NCBI RefSeq assembly: GCF_020164955.1
Contig: NZ_JAIUHG010000014.1
Span: forward strand, 105,293-169,292
DNA: 64,000 nt
From: Mesorhizobium sp. CA8
GTDB lineage: Bacteria; Pseudomonadota; Alphaproteobacteria; Rhizobiales; Rhizobiaceae
Direction: 5' to 3'
Shown here: positions 1-10,865 of the stretch, in pieces
How positions within the stretch are numbered: the first letter of the stretch is position 1
Layout: every line of letters begins with the position of its first letter
Notes under the pieces: generated by a model
The model's input: the letters and a program-made list of their open reading frames with translations, nothing else
Databases searched by the model: none
Told to the model about the DNA's origin: nothing
Translations under genes and position numbers: made by a program

Positions 1-150
1 TTTTATCCCCGGATCCAACAAACGCCGTTGCCCTTACCTCGCCAGACACCGCGCGACCGCTCCAGGGTGGCTTCCCTCTATAGAAACCAAAACGATGTCA
101 AGCAACAAGCGATATATCGACAAAGCCGCCGGAGTGCTTAACCTGGAATC

Positions 151-1038
151 GTGGACACGATCGAAAACACCCTGACATCCCGGCCCGCCTTGCCTGCGGC
201 CGCCGCTCCTTTGCCTGTCGCGCAACGTGTTGCCGGGCGAGCCAGGCTTTTCTGCGGCAAGAGCGATGGCCGGACGCGTTTGCAGCGGCTCTATCAGGAC
301 GGATCGGCCAAGATCCGCCTGCCGGCGGTGCAAGGCGATCCGCTCGAGGCGGTGCTCATCAACACGGCTGGCGGGCTGACCGGCGGCGACCGCCTTGGCT
401 GGACGATCGAGGTCGGCGCCGATGCCTCAGCCTCCATCACCACCCAGGCCTGCGAGAAGGTCTATCGCGCCGCCGCCGACAGGGCCGAGACAAGCGTCGG
501 CCTGCGGGTCGGTTCGGGCGGCCGCATCGCCTGGTTGCCGCAGGAAACCATCGTTTTCGACCGCGCCGCCTTCGCCCGCACTCTGGATGTCGAGCTTGGC
601 GACGATGCCGAGGCATTGATGCTCGAAGCCACGCTGTTCGGCCGGCTTGCGATGGGCGAGCGGATGGTTCAAGGGAGTTTCCATGACCGCTGGCGGGTTC
701 GCCATGGCGGTGCGCTGGTCCATGCGGAGGATTTCAGGCTCGGCCCGGACATCGCCGCAACGCTCCAGCGGCGGGCGGCGACCGGCGACGCGCTTGCCGT
801 CGCCACGGTGCTCTTCGTTTCGCCGCAAGCGGAAGATCTGCTGGGCAAGGTCCGGGCCATCATCGGCGATCCTGGCACCGGCGGCTGGGGCGGCGCCAGT
901 TTCTGGAGCGTCGGCCGATCTGGCAAGCTTCTTGCGAGGCTCTGTGCCGGCGACGGCTACCAGCTCCGCAAGCGGCTGGTTCCGCTCGTCGAACTGCTTA
1001 ATGGGCGGGCGGGCCTGCCCAAATTGTGGTCACTCTGA
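151..1038 (+). CDS. ureD: Urease accessory protein UreD
   Basis: UreD is the scaffold of the UreD-UreF-UreG complex that delivers nickel to apo-urease in the cytoplasm. The 295-residue product has the usual family length, with the N-terminal stretch around QRVAGRARLFCGKSDGRTRL and the conserved NTAGGLTGGD segment near residue 72. The proposed start is a GTG at 151; no good Shine-Dalgarno lies at the right distance, so the exact start is uncertain. It is the first gene of the urease cluster and ureA follows 21 bp later. Bases 1-150 ahead of it show no gene and no promoter I can defend. Confidence 0.93.
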   Translation: MDTIENTLTSRPALPAAAAPLPVAQRVAGRARLFCGKSDGRTRLQRLYQDGSAKIRLPAVQGDPLEAVLINTAGGLTGGDRLGWTIEVGADASASITTQACEKVYRAAADRAETSVGLRVGSGGRIAWLPQETIVFDRAAFARTLDVELGDDAEALMLEATLFGRLAMGERMVQGSFHDRWRVRHGGALVHAEDFRLGPDIAATLQRRAATGDALAVATVLFVSPQAEDLLGKVRAIIGDPGTGGWGGASFWSVGRSGKLLARLCAGDGYQLRKRLVPLVELLNGRAGLPKLWSL

Positions 1039-1059
1039 TCTGAAACACCGGGATATTGC

Positions 1060-1362
1060 ATGAATCTTACGCCGCGTGAAAAAGACAAGCTGCTCATTGC
1101 CATGGCGGCGATGGTGGCGCGCAAGCGCCTGGAGCGCGGCGTCAAGCTCAACCATCCGGAAGCCATCGCCCTGATCACGGACTTCGTAGTCGAAGGGGCG
1201 CGCGATGGCCGCCCGGTCGCGGAACTGATGGAGGCGGGCGCCCATGTCGTCACCCGCGCCCAGGTCATGGAGGGCATCGCCGAGATGATCCATGACGTCC
1301 AGGTCGAGGCGACGTTCCCCGACGGCACCAAGCTGGTGACCGTGCACGAACCGATCCGGTGA
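1060..1362 (+). CDS. ureA: Urease gamma subunit
   Basis: This is the smallest structural subunit of nickel urease (urea to ammonia and carbamate). The 100-residue product matches the family along its whole length: N-terminal [11 protein letters not shown], then [22 protein letters not shown], the central [13 protein letters not shown] stretch and the C-terminal [14 protein letters not shown]. It lies between ureD and a DUF1272 gene. Structural subunits A, B and C are separate genes, as in most alphaproteobacteria, rather than A-B fused as in Helicobacter. Confidence 0.97.
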   Translation: MNLTPREKDKLLIAMAAMVARKRLERGVKLNHPEAIALITDFVVEGARDGRPVAELMEAGAHVVTRAQVMEGIAEMIHDVQVEATFPDGTKLVTVHEPIR

Positions 1363-1373
1363 GGAGGAAGACG

Positions 1374-1628
1374 ATGCTGGAGCTCAGGCCCAATTGCGAA
1401 TGCTGCGACAAGGATCTGCCGCCGGAGGCGACCGATGCCCTGATCTGCACCTTCGAATGCACCTTCTGCGCCGACTGCGTGGATAATGTGCTGGGCGGCG
1501 TCTGCCCAAATTGCGGCGGCAATTTCGCGCCGCGGCCGATCCGGCCGGCGGCCAAGCTGGCGAAATATCCGCCTTCGACCAGGCGCGTGCTCAAAGCCGA
1601 AGGCTGCGGTCCGCGCAAGGCCGCTTAA
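1374..1628 (+). CDS. DUF1272 small zinc-ribbon-like protein
   Basis: This small cysteine-rich protein of 84 residues has the pattern CECCDKDLP, then CTFECTFCADC, then CPNCGG. That is four closely spaced pairs of cysteines, as expected of a zinc-binding DUF1272 protein. The function is unknown. I chose the ATG at 1374 because the strong Shine-Dalgarno GAGGAGGAAG sits at 1361-1370; the in-frame GTG at 1359 lies before that ribosome site. It starts 12 bp after ureA ends and is followed by ureJ, so it is probably co-transcribed with the urease genes. Confidence 0.85.
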   Translation: MLELRPNCECCDKDLPPEATDALICTFECTFCADCVDNVLGGVCPNCGGNFAPRPIRPAAKLAKYPPSTRRVLKAEGCGPRKAA

Positions 1629-1654
1629 CCGGGTCAATTGGAAAGGGCAGAAAG

Positions 1655-2248
1655 ATGATCCCCGCTTCGACGAAACGCAGCACGCTCGCCGTCGTCCTGT
1701 TGCTGGCGGCCGCCATGCCCGCCTACGCCCATGTCGGCGTCGGCACGACCTCTTCCTTCGCAGCCGGGTTCGCGCATCCGCTGTCCGGGCTCGACCACAT
1801 GAGCGTGATGATCGCCGTCGGCCTTTGGGCGGCGATGAAGGGCGGCAAGGCCGTCTGGGCCTGGCCGCTGGCCTTCGTCGGCGTGATGCTGGCCGGCGGC
1901 GCGCTCGGCATGCTGCATGTGCCGGTGCCTTTCGTCGAGCCGGCTATCCTCGCTTCCGTCGTGGCGCTCGGTCTGCTGGTGGCGCTGGCGATCGACCTGC
2001 CGGTCTCGGCCGGGATCGCCATCATCGGCCTGTTCGCGCTGTTCCATGGCCATGCTCATGGCACCGAAGTGCCGGAAAATGCCGGCGGTTTTGAATATAT
2101 GGCCGGCTTCGCGATGGCGACGGCGCTGCTCCACGGCGTCGGCATCGCGGCCGGTCTCGGCCTGGGCTCGCGCTTCCGCGGCGTGGCGCGCACCGCCGGC
2201 GCAGCTTGCGCGGCGATTGGCGTCGGCCTTGCCTTTGGCATGTTGTGA
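1655..2248 (+). CDS. ureJ: HupE/UreJ family nickel permease-like membrane protein
   Basis: UreJ/HupE proteins are small integral membrane proteins implicated in nickel uptake for urease or hydrogenase. The 197-residue product has a signal-like first segment ending near AYA-HVG. It then has the family signature H-x-G...[10 protein letters not shown] near residue 45, about six hydrophobic segments and an internal HGHAHG metal-ligand-like stretch. The start is the ATG at 1655, preceded by GAAAGGG at 1641-1647; a longer reading from 1511 would overlap DUF1272. Its place between ureA and ureB supports a role in nickel supply for urease. Confidence 0.88.
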   Translation: MIPASTKRSTLAVVLLLAAAMPAYAHVGVGTTSSFAAGFAHPLSGLDHMSVMIAVGLWAAMKGGKAVWAWPLAFVGVMLAGGALGMLHVPVPFVEPAILASVVALGLLVALAIDLPVSAGIAIIGLFALFHGHAHGTEVPENAGGFEYMAGFAMATALLHGVGIAAGLGLGSRFRGVARTAGAACAAIGVGLAFGML

Positions 2249-2255
2249 GGGTGCG

Positions 2256-2561
2256 ATGATCCCCGGCGAAGTCATTACGGCCAAAGGCGGTATCGACCTG
2301 AACAAGGGCCTGCCCACGGTGACACTCAAGGTCGCAAACAGCGGCGACCGGCCGATCCAGGTCGGCAGCCACTATCATTTTTACGAAACCAATGAGGGCC
2401 TGAAATTCGACCGCGAGCGCGCGCGCGGCATGCGGCTCGATATCGCCGCCGGCACGGCCATGCGCTTCGAGCCGGGACAGGAGCGCGACGTCACGCTCGT
2501 GCCGCTGGGCGGCAAGCGCGAGGTCTACGGTTTCCAGCAGAAGGTGATGGGCAAGCTGTGA
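2256..2561 (+). CDS. ureB: Urease beta subunit
   Basis: This is the second structural subunit of urease, of 101 residues. It opens with the canonical [16 protein letters not shown] and contains [19 protein letters not shown] and the C-terminal [13 protein letters not shown] block. The ATG at 2256 follows the ureJ stop by 7 bp. The usual partner ureC does not follow directly: two genes on the opposite strand lie between ureB and ureC. Confidence 0.97.
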   Translation: MIPGEVITAKGGIDLNKGLPTVTLKVANSGDRPIQVGSHYHFYETNEGLKFDRERARGMRLDIAAGTAMRFEPGQERDVTLVPLGGKREVYGFQQKVMGKL

Positions 2562-2578
2562 GGTCCGGCGCGCTCACA

Positions 2579-3064
2579 TCACTTCGGCGGCTTAGCGGCG
2601 GCATAGATGACGACCTTCCCCGGATTGTCGAACTCCACGGCAAGCACGTCCTCGGCCTGCACGCGCCGCGAATCGATTGCGTTGAAGAGCAAGGCGTTCG
2701 CCTCGATCTCCTGGCGCAATTCGGCGACATCCTCCTGATGCTGCTTCACCTTGTTCTCGATGGCCGGCGGCGGTCCGCCTTCGCTGCGCGCCGCGTCGGT
2801 CAGGAAGATGATGTCGACCGTGTCGAGCTTGGTGATCTTGCGCACCGCGCCGATATTCTCGCGGGTGCGGTCGATGGCCGTGATGACCTTTCCGGCCTCC
2901 GTCGTGGACAGCGCCTCTTCCTGCCGGACATCGGAATCGACGATTGCCGCGGCAGGCCGGCCGTTGTCCAGCGGCTGCGCCGCGGACGCCGCATGGGTCG
3001 CGGCCATGAAAAGCGTGGCGGCAGCCACGGGACTCCATTTTGCAAAACGCGGGGCAGTCGCCAT
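2579..3064 (-). CDS. Exported protein of unknown function
   Basis: The 161-residue product starts with a signal peptide (positive start, hydrophobic AAATLFMAATHAASA, likely cleavage after ASA or SAA). It is followed by a soluble, charged and partly helical domain containing TAIDRTRENIGAVRKITKLD and a glutamate/glutamine-rich segment. I recognise no family. The ATG whose complement is at 3062-3064 is preceded by AGGAGCGAG; the longer upstream reading is rejected because the signal peptide begins here. It lies antisense between ureB and ureC and is downstream of a second exported-protein gene on the same strand, so the two may form a small operon. Confidence 0.7.
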   Translation of the reverse strand: MATAPRFAKWSPVAAATLFMAATHAASAAQPLDNGRPAAAIVDSDVRQEEALSTTEAGKVITAIDRTRENIGAVRKITKLDTVDIIFLTDAARSEGGPPPAIENKVKQHQEDVAELRQEIEANALLFNAIDSRRVQAEDVLAVEFDNPGKVVIYAAAKPPK

Positions 3065-3181
3065 CGCTCGCTCCTGAATGAACTTGTGGCGGGGCGAAAA
3101 CAGCGAAACGGTCCTGTCTGGCCGCAGGTTCCCTTCAAAAGCCGGCAGGCGGACCGCAAGGCGGCCCGCCAAGGCACGCAA

Positions 3182-3559
3182 TCAGCTCGCTTTCTTGGTG
3201 ATCAGCGTCAGCGCGCCATTGGGCTGCATGCTGGCGGCGATCACCTGCGCCGAGCTCATGCCCTTGGCTTCGAGCGCGGATTTCACCTTGGGCGTGGCGT
3301 CGATCGACTTGCGCAATGTCTGCAGGCCGGCATCGCCGCGCTGCGCCACGATCTGGTTGACCTGCGTCTGCGCGTCCTTGGGCAGTTCGGTGATGTCGAC
3401 GACGTTGACGCTCTGGATCGCTGGCGCCGCGGACTGGGCTTTCGGCGCGGCGGGTGCGGTGGGCGCCGGGCTAGGCTGCGGTGTCGGCTGCTGCTGAGCG
3501 CTGGCAGCTCCGGCCATCATCAGACTGGCGGTCGCGGCGAGAAGTATCGCTTTGCGCAT
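3182..3559 (-). CDS. Exported protein of unknown function with Pro/Ala-rich linker
   Basis: The 125-residue product has a clear signal peptide (MRKAILLAATASLMMAGAASA), then a proline/alanine/glutamine-rich linker from about residue 22 to 48 and a C-terminal domain of about 75 residues including PKDAQTQVNQIVAQRGDAGL. No family is recognised; it is probably periplasmic or surface-associated. The start with Shine-Dalgarno GGAAGGA is preferred to the ATG five codons upstream. It is transcribed opposite to urease, 183 bp from the ureC start, so the 3560-3741 interval is a divergent promoter region for this gene and ureC. Confidence 0.68.
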   Translation of the reverse strand: MRKAILLAATASLMMAGAASAQQQPTPQPSPAPTAPAAPKAQSAAPAIQSVNVVDITELPKDAQTQVNQIVAQRGDAGLQTLRKSIDATPKVKSALEAKGMSSAQVIAASMQPNGALTLITKKAS

Positions 3560-3741
3560 GGATATTCCTTCCATCGGCTTGGGAGTGATTCCGCCCGCCT
3601 CAACGGCCTGATGGGAACGCTCAAATGGGCGCTCAAAGTGTCGCCGGGCGGGTCATTGCATGACCATTGGATGGCGACAATGTGTGCCCCGCGTCCAAAC
3701 AACCTTACTTTTGGCGACCTGAATTTCGGGAGCAATTGCTG

Positions 3742-5454
<1,713 letters not shown>

Positions 5455-5544
5455 GCGGCTGATCGGTGAGTGGGCAAATATCGTTGCGGCTCGCGCGCAC
5501 AGACCGCAATATGCGGCAAAGCAGCAGCCGCATTGTGATTACGC

Positions 5545-6138
5545 ATGCCCACCGAAATCGCCTCCCCGCACGACATCTTTCCGCATATCCGCATCGTCAT
5601 GGGCATGGTGATCGGCCTCGGCGTCACGCGGCTGCTTTCGGGAACTGCCCGCATCGTCCAGCATCCCGGCCAGTACCGGCTCTATGCGGTGCATCTCGCC
5701 TGGGTCGCTTCGGTGCTGTTGATGCTGGTGCATTTCTGGTGGTGGGAGTTCGGCCTCTACGCCATCGAGAACTGGACCTTCGGCAAATATCTTTTCATCA
5801 TCTTCTACGCCATCACGCTGTTCCTGCTCTGTGCGCTGCTGTTTCCGGATTCGATGCTCGATTACACCAGCTACGAGGATTATTTTTACTCGCGCCGCGC
5901 CTGGTTCTTCGGGCTGCTGGCGGCGACCTATCTGCTCGACGTGGTCGACACGCTGCTCAAAGGTCCAGAGCATTTCGCCCGCTTCGGCAATGAATATCTG
6001 ATCCGCACGCCGGTCTTCGTCGCGCTTTGCCTGGTGGCGATCCTGGTTCGCGACCGCCGTTTCCACATCGCTTTCGTCGCGGCCGCGCTTGTCTACCAGG
6101 TATCGTTCATCCTGCGGCTCTTCGACACCATCGTCTGA
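5545..6138 (+). CDS. Multi-pass membrane protein of unknown function
   Basis: The 197-residue product has about five hydrophobic segments (near residues 18-34, 46-68, 82-103, 120-135 and 155-190) and an aromatic-rich VHFWWWEFGLYAIENW stretch. No named family is recognised. It sits between ureC and a glutathione S-transferase gene, on the same strand as the urease genes, with about 90 bp on the ureC side. The location suggests co-expression with urease, but nothing in the sequence shows a role in urea or nickel transport. Confidence 0.7.
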   Translation: MPTEIASPHDIFPHIRIVMGMVIGLGVTRLLSGTARIVQHPGQYRLYAVHLAWVASVLLMLVHFWWWEFGLYAIENWTFGKYLFIIFYAITLFLLCALLFPDSMLDYTSYEDYFYSRRAWFFGLLAATYLLDVVDTLLKGPEHFARFGNEYLIRTPVFVALCLVAILVRDRRFHIAFVAAALVYQVSFILRLFDTIV

Positions 6139-6193
6139 GCGCCATTGGGCTGATGCGGGCGATGGTCTAAGGTTTCGGAAAGCAAGGTTAACC

Positions 6194-6799
6194 ATGTACA
6201 AGGCCGTCGGATCGCGCGGATCCCGGGTCAGCCGGGTGCTCTGGATGCTCGAGGAACTCGGGCAGCCCTACGAATTCGTCGAGGTGAAGCTACGCTCGCC
6301 GGAGGCCTATGCGCTCAACCCCTCCGGCAAGGTGCCGATCCTGATCGACGGCGAGCTCAAGGTCACGGATTCAGCGGCGATCTGCGTCTATCTGGCCGAC
6401 AAACATTCTGACAAGGGCATGGGCGCCAATCCCGGTCTCGCCGGCCGCGCCGAGATGGATTCCTGGATGCATTTTGCCCAGAGCGAGCTGGAAGCGCCGC
6501 TCTGGAACAAGCTGCGCCACCGCTTCCTGCTGCCCAAGGATGTTCGGGTCGATGTCGGCCCAGCCGCGGCCTATGATTTCGCATCCGAAATAAAGGCGCT
6601 GGATCGCCGGCTTGGCGATCAGCCCTTTGCGCTGGGCGACCGGTTCTCCGCCGTCGACGTGCTGCTCGGCGATATCGGCGGCTGGGCCCGCGCCGGGCGT
6701 TTCCCGATCGATTCCGAGCGCGTCAACGCCTATTTCGACCGTGTCCTTCAGCGCCCCGCTCGTGCAAGGGCGCAAGCCAATGGCGGAGCCATGAAATGA
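6194..6799 (+). CDS. Glutathione S-transferase family protein
   Basis: This 201-residue protein has the two-domain GST layout. The N-terminal thioredoxin-fold half includes [17 protein letters not shown], the cis-proline NPSGKVPIL near residue 44 and the glutathione-contacting TDSAAI near residue 58. The helical C-terminal domain ends with a typical [15 protein letters not shown]-capping region. Its substrate cannot be told. The ATG at 6194 is followed by an uninterrupted frame whose last codons overlap ureE (ATGA at 6796-6799), so the gene is translationally coupled to ureE. GST genes are not a standard part of urease operons. Confidence 0.88.
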   Translation: MYKAVGSRGSRVSRVLWMLEELGQPYEFVEVKLRSPEAYALNPSGKVPILIDGELKVTDSAAICVYLADKHSDKGMGANPGLAGRAEMDSWMHFAQSELEAPLWNKLRHRFLLPKDVRVDVGPAAAYDFASEIKALDRRLGDQPFALGDRFSAVDVLLGDIGGWARAGRFPIDSERVNAYFDRVLQRPARARAQANGGAMK

Positions 6800-7377
6800 A
6801 GCTCAACATTAACACCGATTTCACAAAATTCCCGCGTGCCGTTTCGGTGCTCGCCGCCGGCGATCCGGCTTTGACCGAACCCTACGACAAAGCCGTGCTG
6901 CCGCATGACGAGCGGCACCTGCGTCGCCGCGCCATCGAGACGGCCGGTGGCGAAAAGGTGCTGGTCGACCTGCCCGAGCCGGTGGCGCTGAACAATGGCG
7001 ACCGGCTGGTGCTGGAAGACGGCCGCCAGCTCGAAATCGTCGCAGCACCCGAGGAGGTCTACGACATCCGCGCCCGCGACGCGGTTCATCTCACCGAACT
7101 CGCCTGGCACATCGGCAACCGTCACCTTGCCGCGGCGATCGAGGCGGACCGCATCCTTATCCTGCGCGATCATGTCATCAAGGCGATGCTCGAAGGCCTC
7201 GGCGCCACGGTGAACGAGGTTTCGCAACCCTTCAGCCCAGTGCGTGGCGCCTATTCCGGGCATAGCCGCGACCACGGCCATTCGCATGGTCACGATCATG
7301 ACCACCACGGCCATGATGACGATCACCACGATCATGCGCACGACCACGACCACCACCACCACCACCACCATGACTGA
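6796..7377 (+). CDS. ureE: Urease accessory protein UreE, His-rich nickel metallochaperone
   Basis: UreE binds nickel and hands it to UreG. The 193-residue product has the peptide-binding N-terminal domain, the metal-binding domain with [13 protein letters not shown] and [16 protein letters not shown], and a C-terminal tail from about residue 151 with roughly 21 histidines. The tail ends in seven consecutive His codons followed by Asp. It overlaps the GST gene upstream by 4 bp and ureF downstream by 8 bp. The histidine tail makes it a nickel-storing form, like the Klebsiella protein. Confidence 0.96.
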   Translation: MKLNINTDFTKFPRAVSVLAAGDPALTEPYDKAVLPHDERHLRRRAIETAGGEKVLVDLPEPVALNNGDRLVLEDGRQLEIVAAPEEVYDIRARDAVHLTELAWHIGNRHLAAAIEADRILILRDHVIKAMLEGLGATVNEVSQPFSPVRGAYSGHSRDHGHSHGHDHDHHGHDDDHHDHAHDHDHHHHHHHD

Positions 7378-8041
7378 GGAGCTTTCCAGCGTCGCGCTGC
7401 TGCGGCTGATGGCCTGGCTGTCGCCGTCCTTTCCGGTCGGCGGCTTCTCTTACAGCCACGGCCTCGAACGCGCCGTGCAGGACGGGCTGATCGCCGACCG
7501 GGAAGATCTCGCCGGCTGGCTGGAGACGCTGGTCGAGATCGGCTCGGGCTGGAACGATGCCGTGCTCTTCGCCGAAAGCTGGCGCCGCGGACGGGACGGC
7601 GGCGATCTCAGCGAGGTTGCCGCGCTGGCCGAGGCGCTTGCCGGATCGCAGGAGCGCCATCTCGAAACCATGCTGCAGGGCACGGCCTTCCTCCAGGCGG
7701 CGTCGGCCTGGTCGTCTCCGGTGCTGGAGCGTTTGCCGGCCGATTGCCCCTATTGTGTTGCGGTCGGCGCCGTTGCGGGCAGCGGCGCCATCGTCCTTTC
7801 GGATGCGCTTTCCGCCTTCCTGCAGGCTTTCTTCTCCAATCTCGTGCAGGCGGCAATCAGGTTGGGTGTTGTCGGCCAGGTCGACGCCGTCGCATTGTTA
7901 GCCGGCTTCGAATCGCTGGCGCTGGCGACTGCGTCGCGTGCCGCCGCTTCCAGCCTGGACGATCTGGGCGGCGCGGCCTTCATGTCCGACATCATGGCGA
8001 TGCAGCACGAGACGCAATACTCCAGGCTGTTCCGCTCATGA
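7370..8041 (+). CDS. ureF: Urease accessory protein UreF
   Basis: UreF joins UreD and UreG in the nickel-insertion complex. The 223-residue, all-helical product carries the family block [20 protein letters not shown] near the N-terminus, with the GS.WNDAVL and [17 protein letters not shown] regions later. The ATG at 7370 lies inside the last His codons of ureE, and the bases ahead of it are a CAC repeat with no Shine-Dalgarno. Translation therefore probably depends on coupling to ureE. The stop overlaps the next gene (ATGA). Confidence 0.95.
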   Translation: MTEELSSVALLRLMAWLSPSFPVGGFSYSHGLERAVQDGLIADREDLAGWLETLVEIGSGWNDAVLFAESWRRGRDGGDLSEVAALAEALAGSQERHLETMLQGTAFLQAASAWSSPVLERLPADCPYCVAVGAVAGSGAIVLSDALSAFLQAFFSNLVQAAIRLGVVGQVDAVALLAGFESLALATASRAAASSLDDLGGAAFMSDIMAMQHETQYSRLFRS

Positions 8042-8478
8042 TCGTGCTTGCCGTCATCCTTTCCTTCGTCCTGCTCCTGATCACCACGCTGCATGTCTAT
8101 TGGGGCATAGGCGGCATCTGGCCGGGCATGGACCGCGCGTCTTGCGCCCGCGCCGTCGTCGGCTTCCGCGGCGTCGATGAGATGCCGTCGTCATTCGCGA
8201 GTTTTGCTGTCGCCGCTTGCCTCGCGCTCGCGACGCTCTGGCCGCTGGCGCTCGCGGGTATCTTTGCGACGCCCTTTCCAAGAGAAGGCCTGGCTGCCAC
8301 GGCGATGATGATCGGCCTCGTCTTCCTCGGCCGCGGCATTGCCGGCTTCACGCCCTGGTGGCGCCGGCTTGCGCCCGAACAGCCTTTCGCGTGGCTTGAC
8401 CAAAGCCTTTATTCGCCGCTTTGCCTCTTGATCGGGGCAGGCTTCGCAATCCTTGCCATCACGGAGTTTCCGGCATGA
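8038..8478 (+). CDS. DUF3995 small integral membrane protein
   Basis: The 146-residue product has four hydrophobic segments and the DUF3995-type features: [12 protein letters not shown] after the first segment, [14 protein letters not shown] near the third, and [13 protein letters not shown] before the last. Its function is unknown. It overlaps ureF at its start (ATGA at 8038-8041) and ureG at its end (ATGA at 8475-8478), so it is locked into the urease accessory operon by coupled translation. Confidence 0.8.
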   Translation: MIVLAVILSFVLLLITTLHVYWGIGGIWPGMDRASCARAVVGFRGVDEMPSSFASFAVAACLALATLWPLALAGIFATPFPREGLAATAMMIGLVFLGRGIAGFTPWWRRLAPEQPFAWLDQSLYSPLCLLIGAGFAILAITEFPA

Positions 8479-9107
8479 CGTCGAAAAACGGTCCTCTTCG
8501 CATCGGCATCGGCGGCCCGGTCGGCTCCGGCAAGACGACGCTTACCGAACAGCTCTGCAAGGCGCTGCGCGACGATTTCTCGATCGCCGTCGTCACCAAC
8601 GACATCTACACCAAGGAGGACGCGATGATGCTCGCGCGGCTGCAGGCGCTGCCGGAAGAGCGTATCGTCGGTGTCGAGACCGGCGGTTGCCCGCACACGG
8701 CCATCCGCGAGGATGCCTCGATCAATCTGCGGGCCATTGCCGAGCTGAACAAGAAATTCCCTGATCTCGACATCATCTTCATCGAATCTGGTGGCGACAA
8801 CCTCGCCGCCACCTTCTCGCCGGACCTTGCCGACTTGACCCTCTATGTCATCTCGGTCTGCCAGGGCGAGGAGATCCCGCGCAAGGGCGGCCCGGCCATC
8901 ACCCGCTCGGATTTCCTGATCATCAACAAGAGCGACCTGGCGCCCTATGTGAACGTCAACCTCGAGGTCATGGAGAGCGACGCCCGCCGCATGCGCGGCA
9001 AAAGGCCGTTCGGCTTCACCGACCTGTCGCGCGGCAAGGGCTTGCAGGAAGTGATCGAGTTCATCGTCGAGCAGGGCGGGCTGCAGTCGGCGCGCCCGGC
9101 GGCTTGA
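8475..9107 (+). CDS. ureG: Urease accessory GTPase UreG
   Basis: UreG is the SIMIBI-class GTPase that couples GTP hydrolysis to nickel insertion. The 210-residue product shows the P-loop GGPVGSGKT at residues 13-21, the metal-binding CPH in [15 protein letters not shown], the ESGGDN motif and the NKSDLAPYV guanine-recognition segment. The start at 8475 (MTSKNGP) overlaps the DUF3995 stop; the upstream frame extension is rejected. It is the last recognisable urease gene of the cluster. Confidence 0.97.
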   Translation: MTSKNGPLRIGIGGPVGSGKTTLTEQLCKALRDDFSIAVVTNDIYTKEDAMMLARLQALPEERIVGVETGGCPHTAIREDASINLRAIAELNKKFPDLDIIFIESGGDNLAATFSPDLADLTLYVISVCQGEEIPRKGGPAITRSDFLIINKSDLAPYVNVNLEVMESDARRMRGKRPFGFTDLSRGKGLQEVIEFIVEQGGLQSARPAA

Positions 9108-9187
9108 CCCGCTGAGCCAGCGTTTATCGGTTGCTGGCAGCCGCCATGCGCGGCATTCTCGGAACACAACCCAAGCGGAGGATTTCG

Positions 9188-9955
9188 ATGAGCCTTGCCC
9201 GTCTGCACAAGGAACCGCTGAGCAACCTGCCTTACTATGAGGAGCGGGTCGATCTTGCCGCCGCCTTCCGCTGGACGGCGCGGCTCAACATGCATGAGGC
9301 GGTGGCAAACCACTTCTCGCTGTCCGTCAGCGAGGAGGGCACGAAGTTCCTGATGAACCCCAACCAGGTGCATTTCTCGCGCATCAAGGCGAGCGACCTG
9401 CTCCTGATCGACGCCAACGATCCCGACACGCTGTCCGGCCCCAACGCCCCCGACCCGACCGCCTGGGGGCTGCATGGCGCCATCCACCGCAACGTCCCGC
9501 ATGCGCGCTGCGTCATGCATGTCCATTCGATCCACGCCACCGTGCTTGCCTCGCTGGCCGATTCGACGCTGCCGCCGGTCGACCAGAACTCGGCCATGTT
9601 CTTCAACCGCCATGTCGTCGACGCCAATTATGGCGGGCTGGCCTTCGAAGAGGAGGGCGAGCGCTGCTCGCAGCTTCTGACCGACCCCAAGGTCAAGGTG
9701 ATGGTCATGGGCAATCACGGTGTGATGGTCATCGGCGACACTGTCGCCGACACCTTCAACCGCATGTTCTACTTCGAGCGCGCCGCCGAGACCTACATCA
9801 AGGCGCTGTGGACCGGACGTCCGCTGCGCACGCTCTCCGACGAGATCGCCGAGAAGACCGCGCGCGAGATGGACGACTACCCGGGCCAGGCCGAGCGCCA
9901 TCTGGCCGAGCTGAAGGCGATCCTCGACGAGGAAGAGCCGGTCTACCGGAATTGA
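9188..9955 (+). CDS. Class II aldolase/adducin family protein
   Basis: This 255-residue protein belongs to the zinc-dependent class II aldolase/adducin superfamily, whose members act on phosphorylated sugars or related carbonyl compounds. Visible landmarks are the WGLHGAIHRNVPHARCVMHVH block carrying metal-ligand histidines, the HATVLASL that follows, and GNHGVMVIGDTVADTFNRM, a hallmark of this family. The start at 9188 has a GGAGG Shine-Dalgarno; residues upstream are non-coding. The substrate is unknown. It follows ureG by 80 bp and may have its own promoter. Confidence 0.88.
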   Translation: MSLARLHKEPLSNLPYYEERVDLAAAFRWTARLNMHEAVANHFSLSVSEEGTKFLMNPNQVHFSRIKASDLLLIDANDPDTLSGPNAPDPTAWGLHGAIHRNVPHARCVMHVHSIHATVLASLADSTLPPVDQNSAMFFNRHVVDANYGGLAFEEEGERCSQLLTDPKVKVMVMGNHGVMVIGDTVADTFNRMFYFERAAETYIKALWTGRPLRTLSDEIAEKTAREMDDYPGQAERHLAELKAILDEEEPVYRN

Positions 9956-9959
9956 TCTT

Positions 9960-9985
9960 CCTTCTCCCCGGTCACGGGGAGAAGG
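9960..9985. terminator. Hairpin between convergent genes, part of a palindromic repeat
   Basis: A perfect 10-bp inverted repeat (CCTTCTCCCC at 9960-9969, its complement at 9976-9985) with a 6-base loop lies between the convergent aldolase and HAD genes. It lacks a T-run. It matches one arm of the CTTCTCCCC-type mosaic repeats seen at 44248 and 63524, so it is probably a repeat fragment that may serve as a two-way terminator. Confidence 0.5.
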
Positions 9986-10023
9986 TGCCGGCAGGCGGAT
10001 GAGGGCAGCGCTGACGCCGGGGC

Positions 10024-10656
10024 TCAGAGCCCCAGTTGCGCCCGCAACTCCTCGGCGCTGTTGATGACGATGGCGCCGGGCGGACCTTCCATCGGCGCTT
10101 CCGGCCAGAAGATCGTCTTCATCCCGGCCGCCAGTCCGGCCATGGCGCCCGTGAGGCTGTCGTCGACGGCGAATGCGTCTGCCGGCTCGACCCCGGCCAG
10201 ATAGGCGGCGCGCAGGAAGGGCTCGGGCAGCGGCTTGCCGTCGATCACATCGTTGCGGCTGACCGTCAGCATACCGGGATAGACAAGGCCGACGGCGCGC
10301 AGATTGGCATCGACGATCAGCCGGTCGGAGTTGGATACCACCGCCTGCTCGACGCCGAGCGCGCGCAATTCGTTGAACACTTCGATCGCGCCGGGACGCG
10401 GCTTCAGCGTTGCTGCCAACGGCAGATAGTGATCGTATTTGCGCACGATCCAGTCATCGAAGGGCAGGGCGAGGCCGAACTCGTCGCGCAGCATCTCGTA
10501 GACCGGCCATGCCGCGATGCCCAGCACCCGCTCATGCAGGTCGGGCGGCGGGGCGATGCCGACGCTGCGCAGGGCGGCCGCGAGTGCCGCCTCGTGCAGC
10601 GGCTCGCTATCGACCAGCGTTCCGTCCATATCCCAGAAAACGGCTTTCGGCGTCAT
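10024..10656 (-). CDS. HAD-family hydrolase (beta-phosphoglucomutase-like phosphatase)
   Basis: This 210-residue haloacid dehalogenase superfamily enzyme probably hydrolyses a small sugar phosphate. Motif I is DMDGTLVDSEP at residues 9-19, motif II the serine in VVSNSD near residue 110, the lysine of motif III is in DVIDGKPLPEPFLRA, and motif IV is FAVDDSLTG. The helical cap is inserted between motifs I and II. It is convergent with the aldolase gene and divergent from the SorC regulator. The exact substrate cannot be read from sequence. Confidence 0.88.
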   Translation of the reverse strand: MTPKAVFWDMDGTLVDSEPLHEAALAAALRSVGIAPPPDLHERVLGIAAWPVYEMLRDEFGLALPFDDWIVRKYDHYLPLAATLKPRPGAIEVFNELRALGVEQAVVSNSDRLIVDANLRAVGLVYPGMLTVSRNDVIDGKPLPEPFLRAAYLAGVEPADAFAVDDSLTGAMAGLAAGMKTIFWPEAPMEGPPGAIVINSAEELRAQLGL

Positions 10657-10770
10657 GCGCGGCTCCTCTCGCCGATCCCCTTAATCGGTTTCCCGGCGGA
10701 GATAAACCGTCCCACAGGCAAATGGTCGGAAGCGCGACGAATTCATCGTTCGGCAGCCTACGAGGCGTCC

Positions 10771-10801
10771 AAGCAATTGCTCTTTCGATAGACAATTGCG
10801 C
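10771..10801. promoter_or_regulatory. Candidate SorC-regulator operator upstream of its own gene
   Basis: Two copies of a CAATTGC core lie 19-20 bp apart: AAGCAATTGCTC at 10771-10782 and GACAATTGCGC at 10791-10801. The first matches 10 of 12 bases of the palindrome GAGTAATTGCTC in the smoE promoter (13171-13182). This suggests that the downstream SorC-type protein regulates both its own gene and the polyol operon. The similarity was found by eye. Confidence 0.4.
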
Positions 10802-10865
10802 GCCGAAATATTCGCGGTAAGCTATGGCGCCCGTTTCAGCATTCTTGCGGGCGGGGAGGCGAGAC

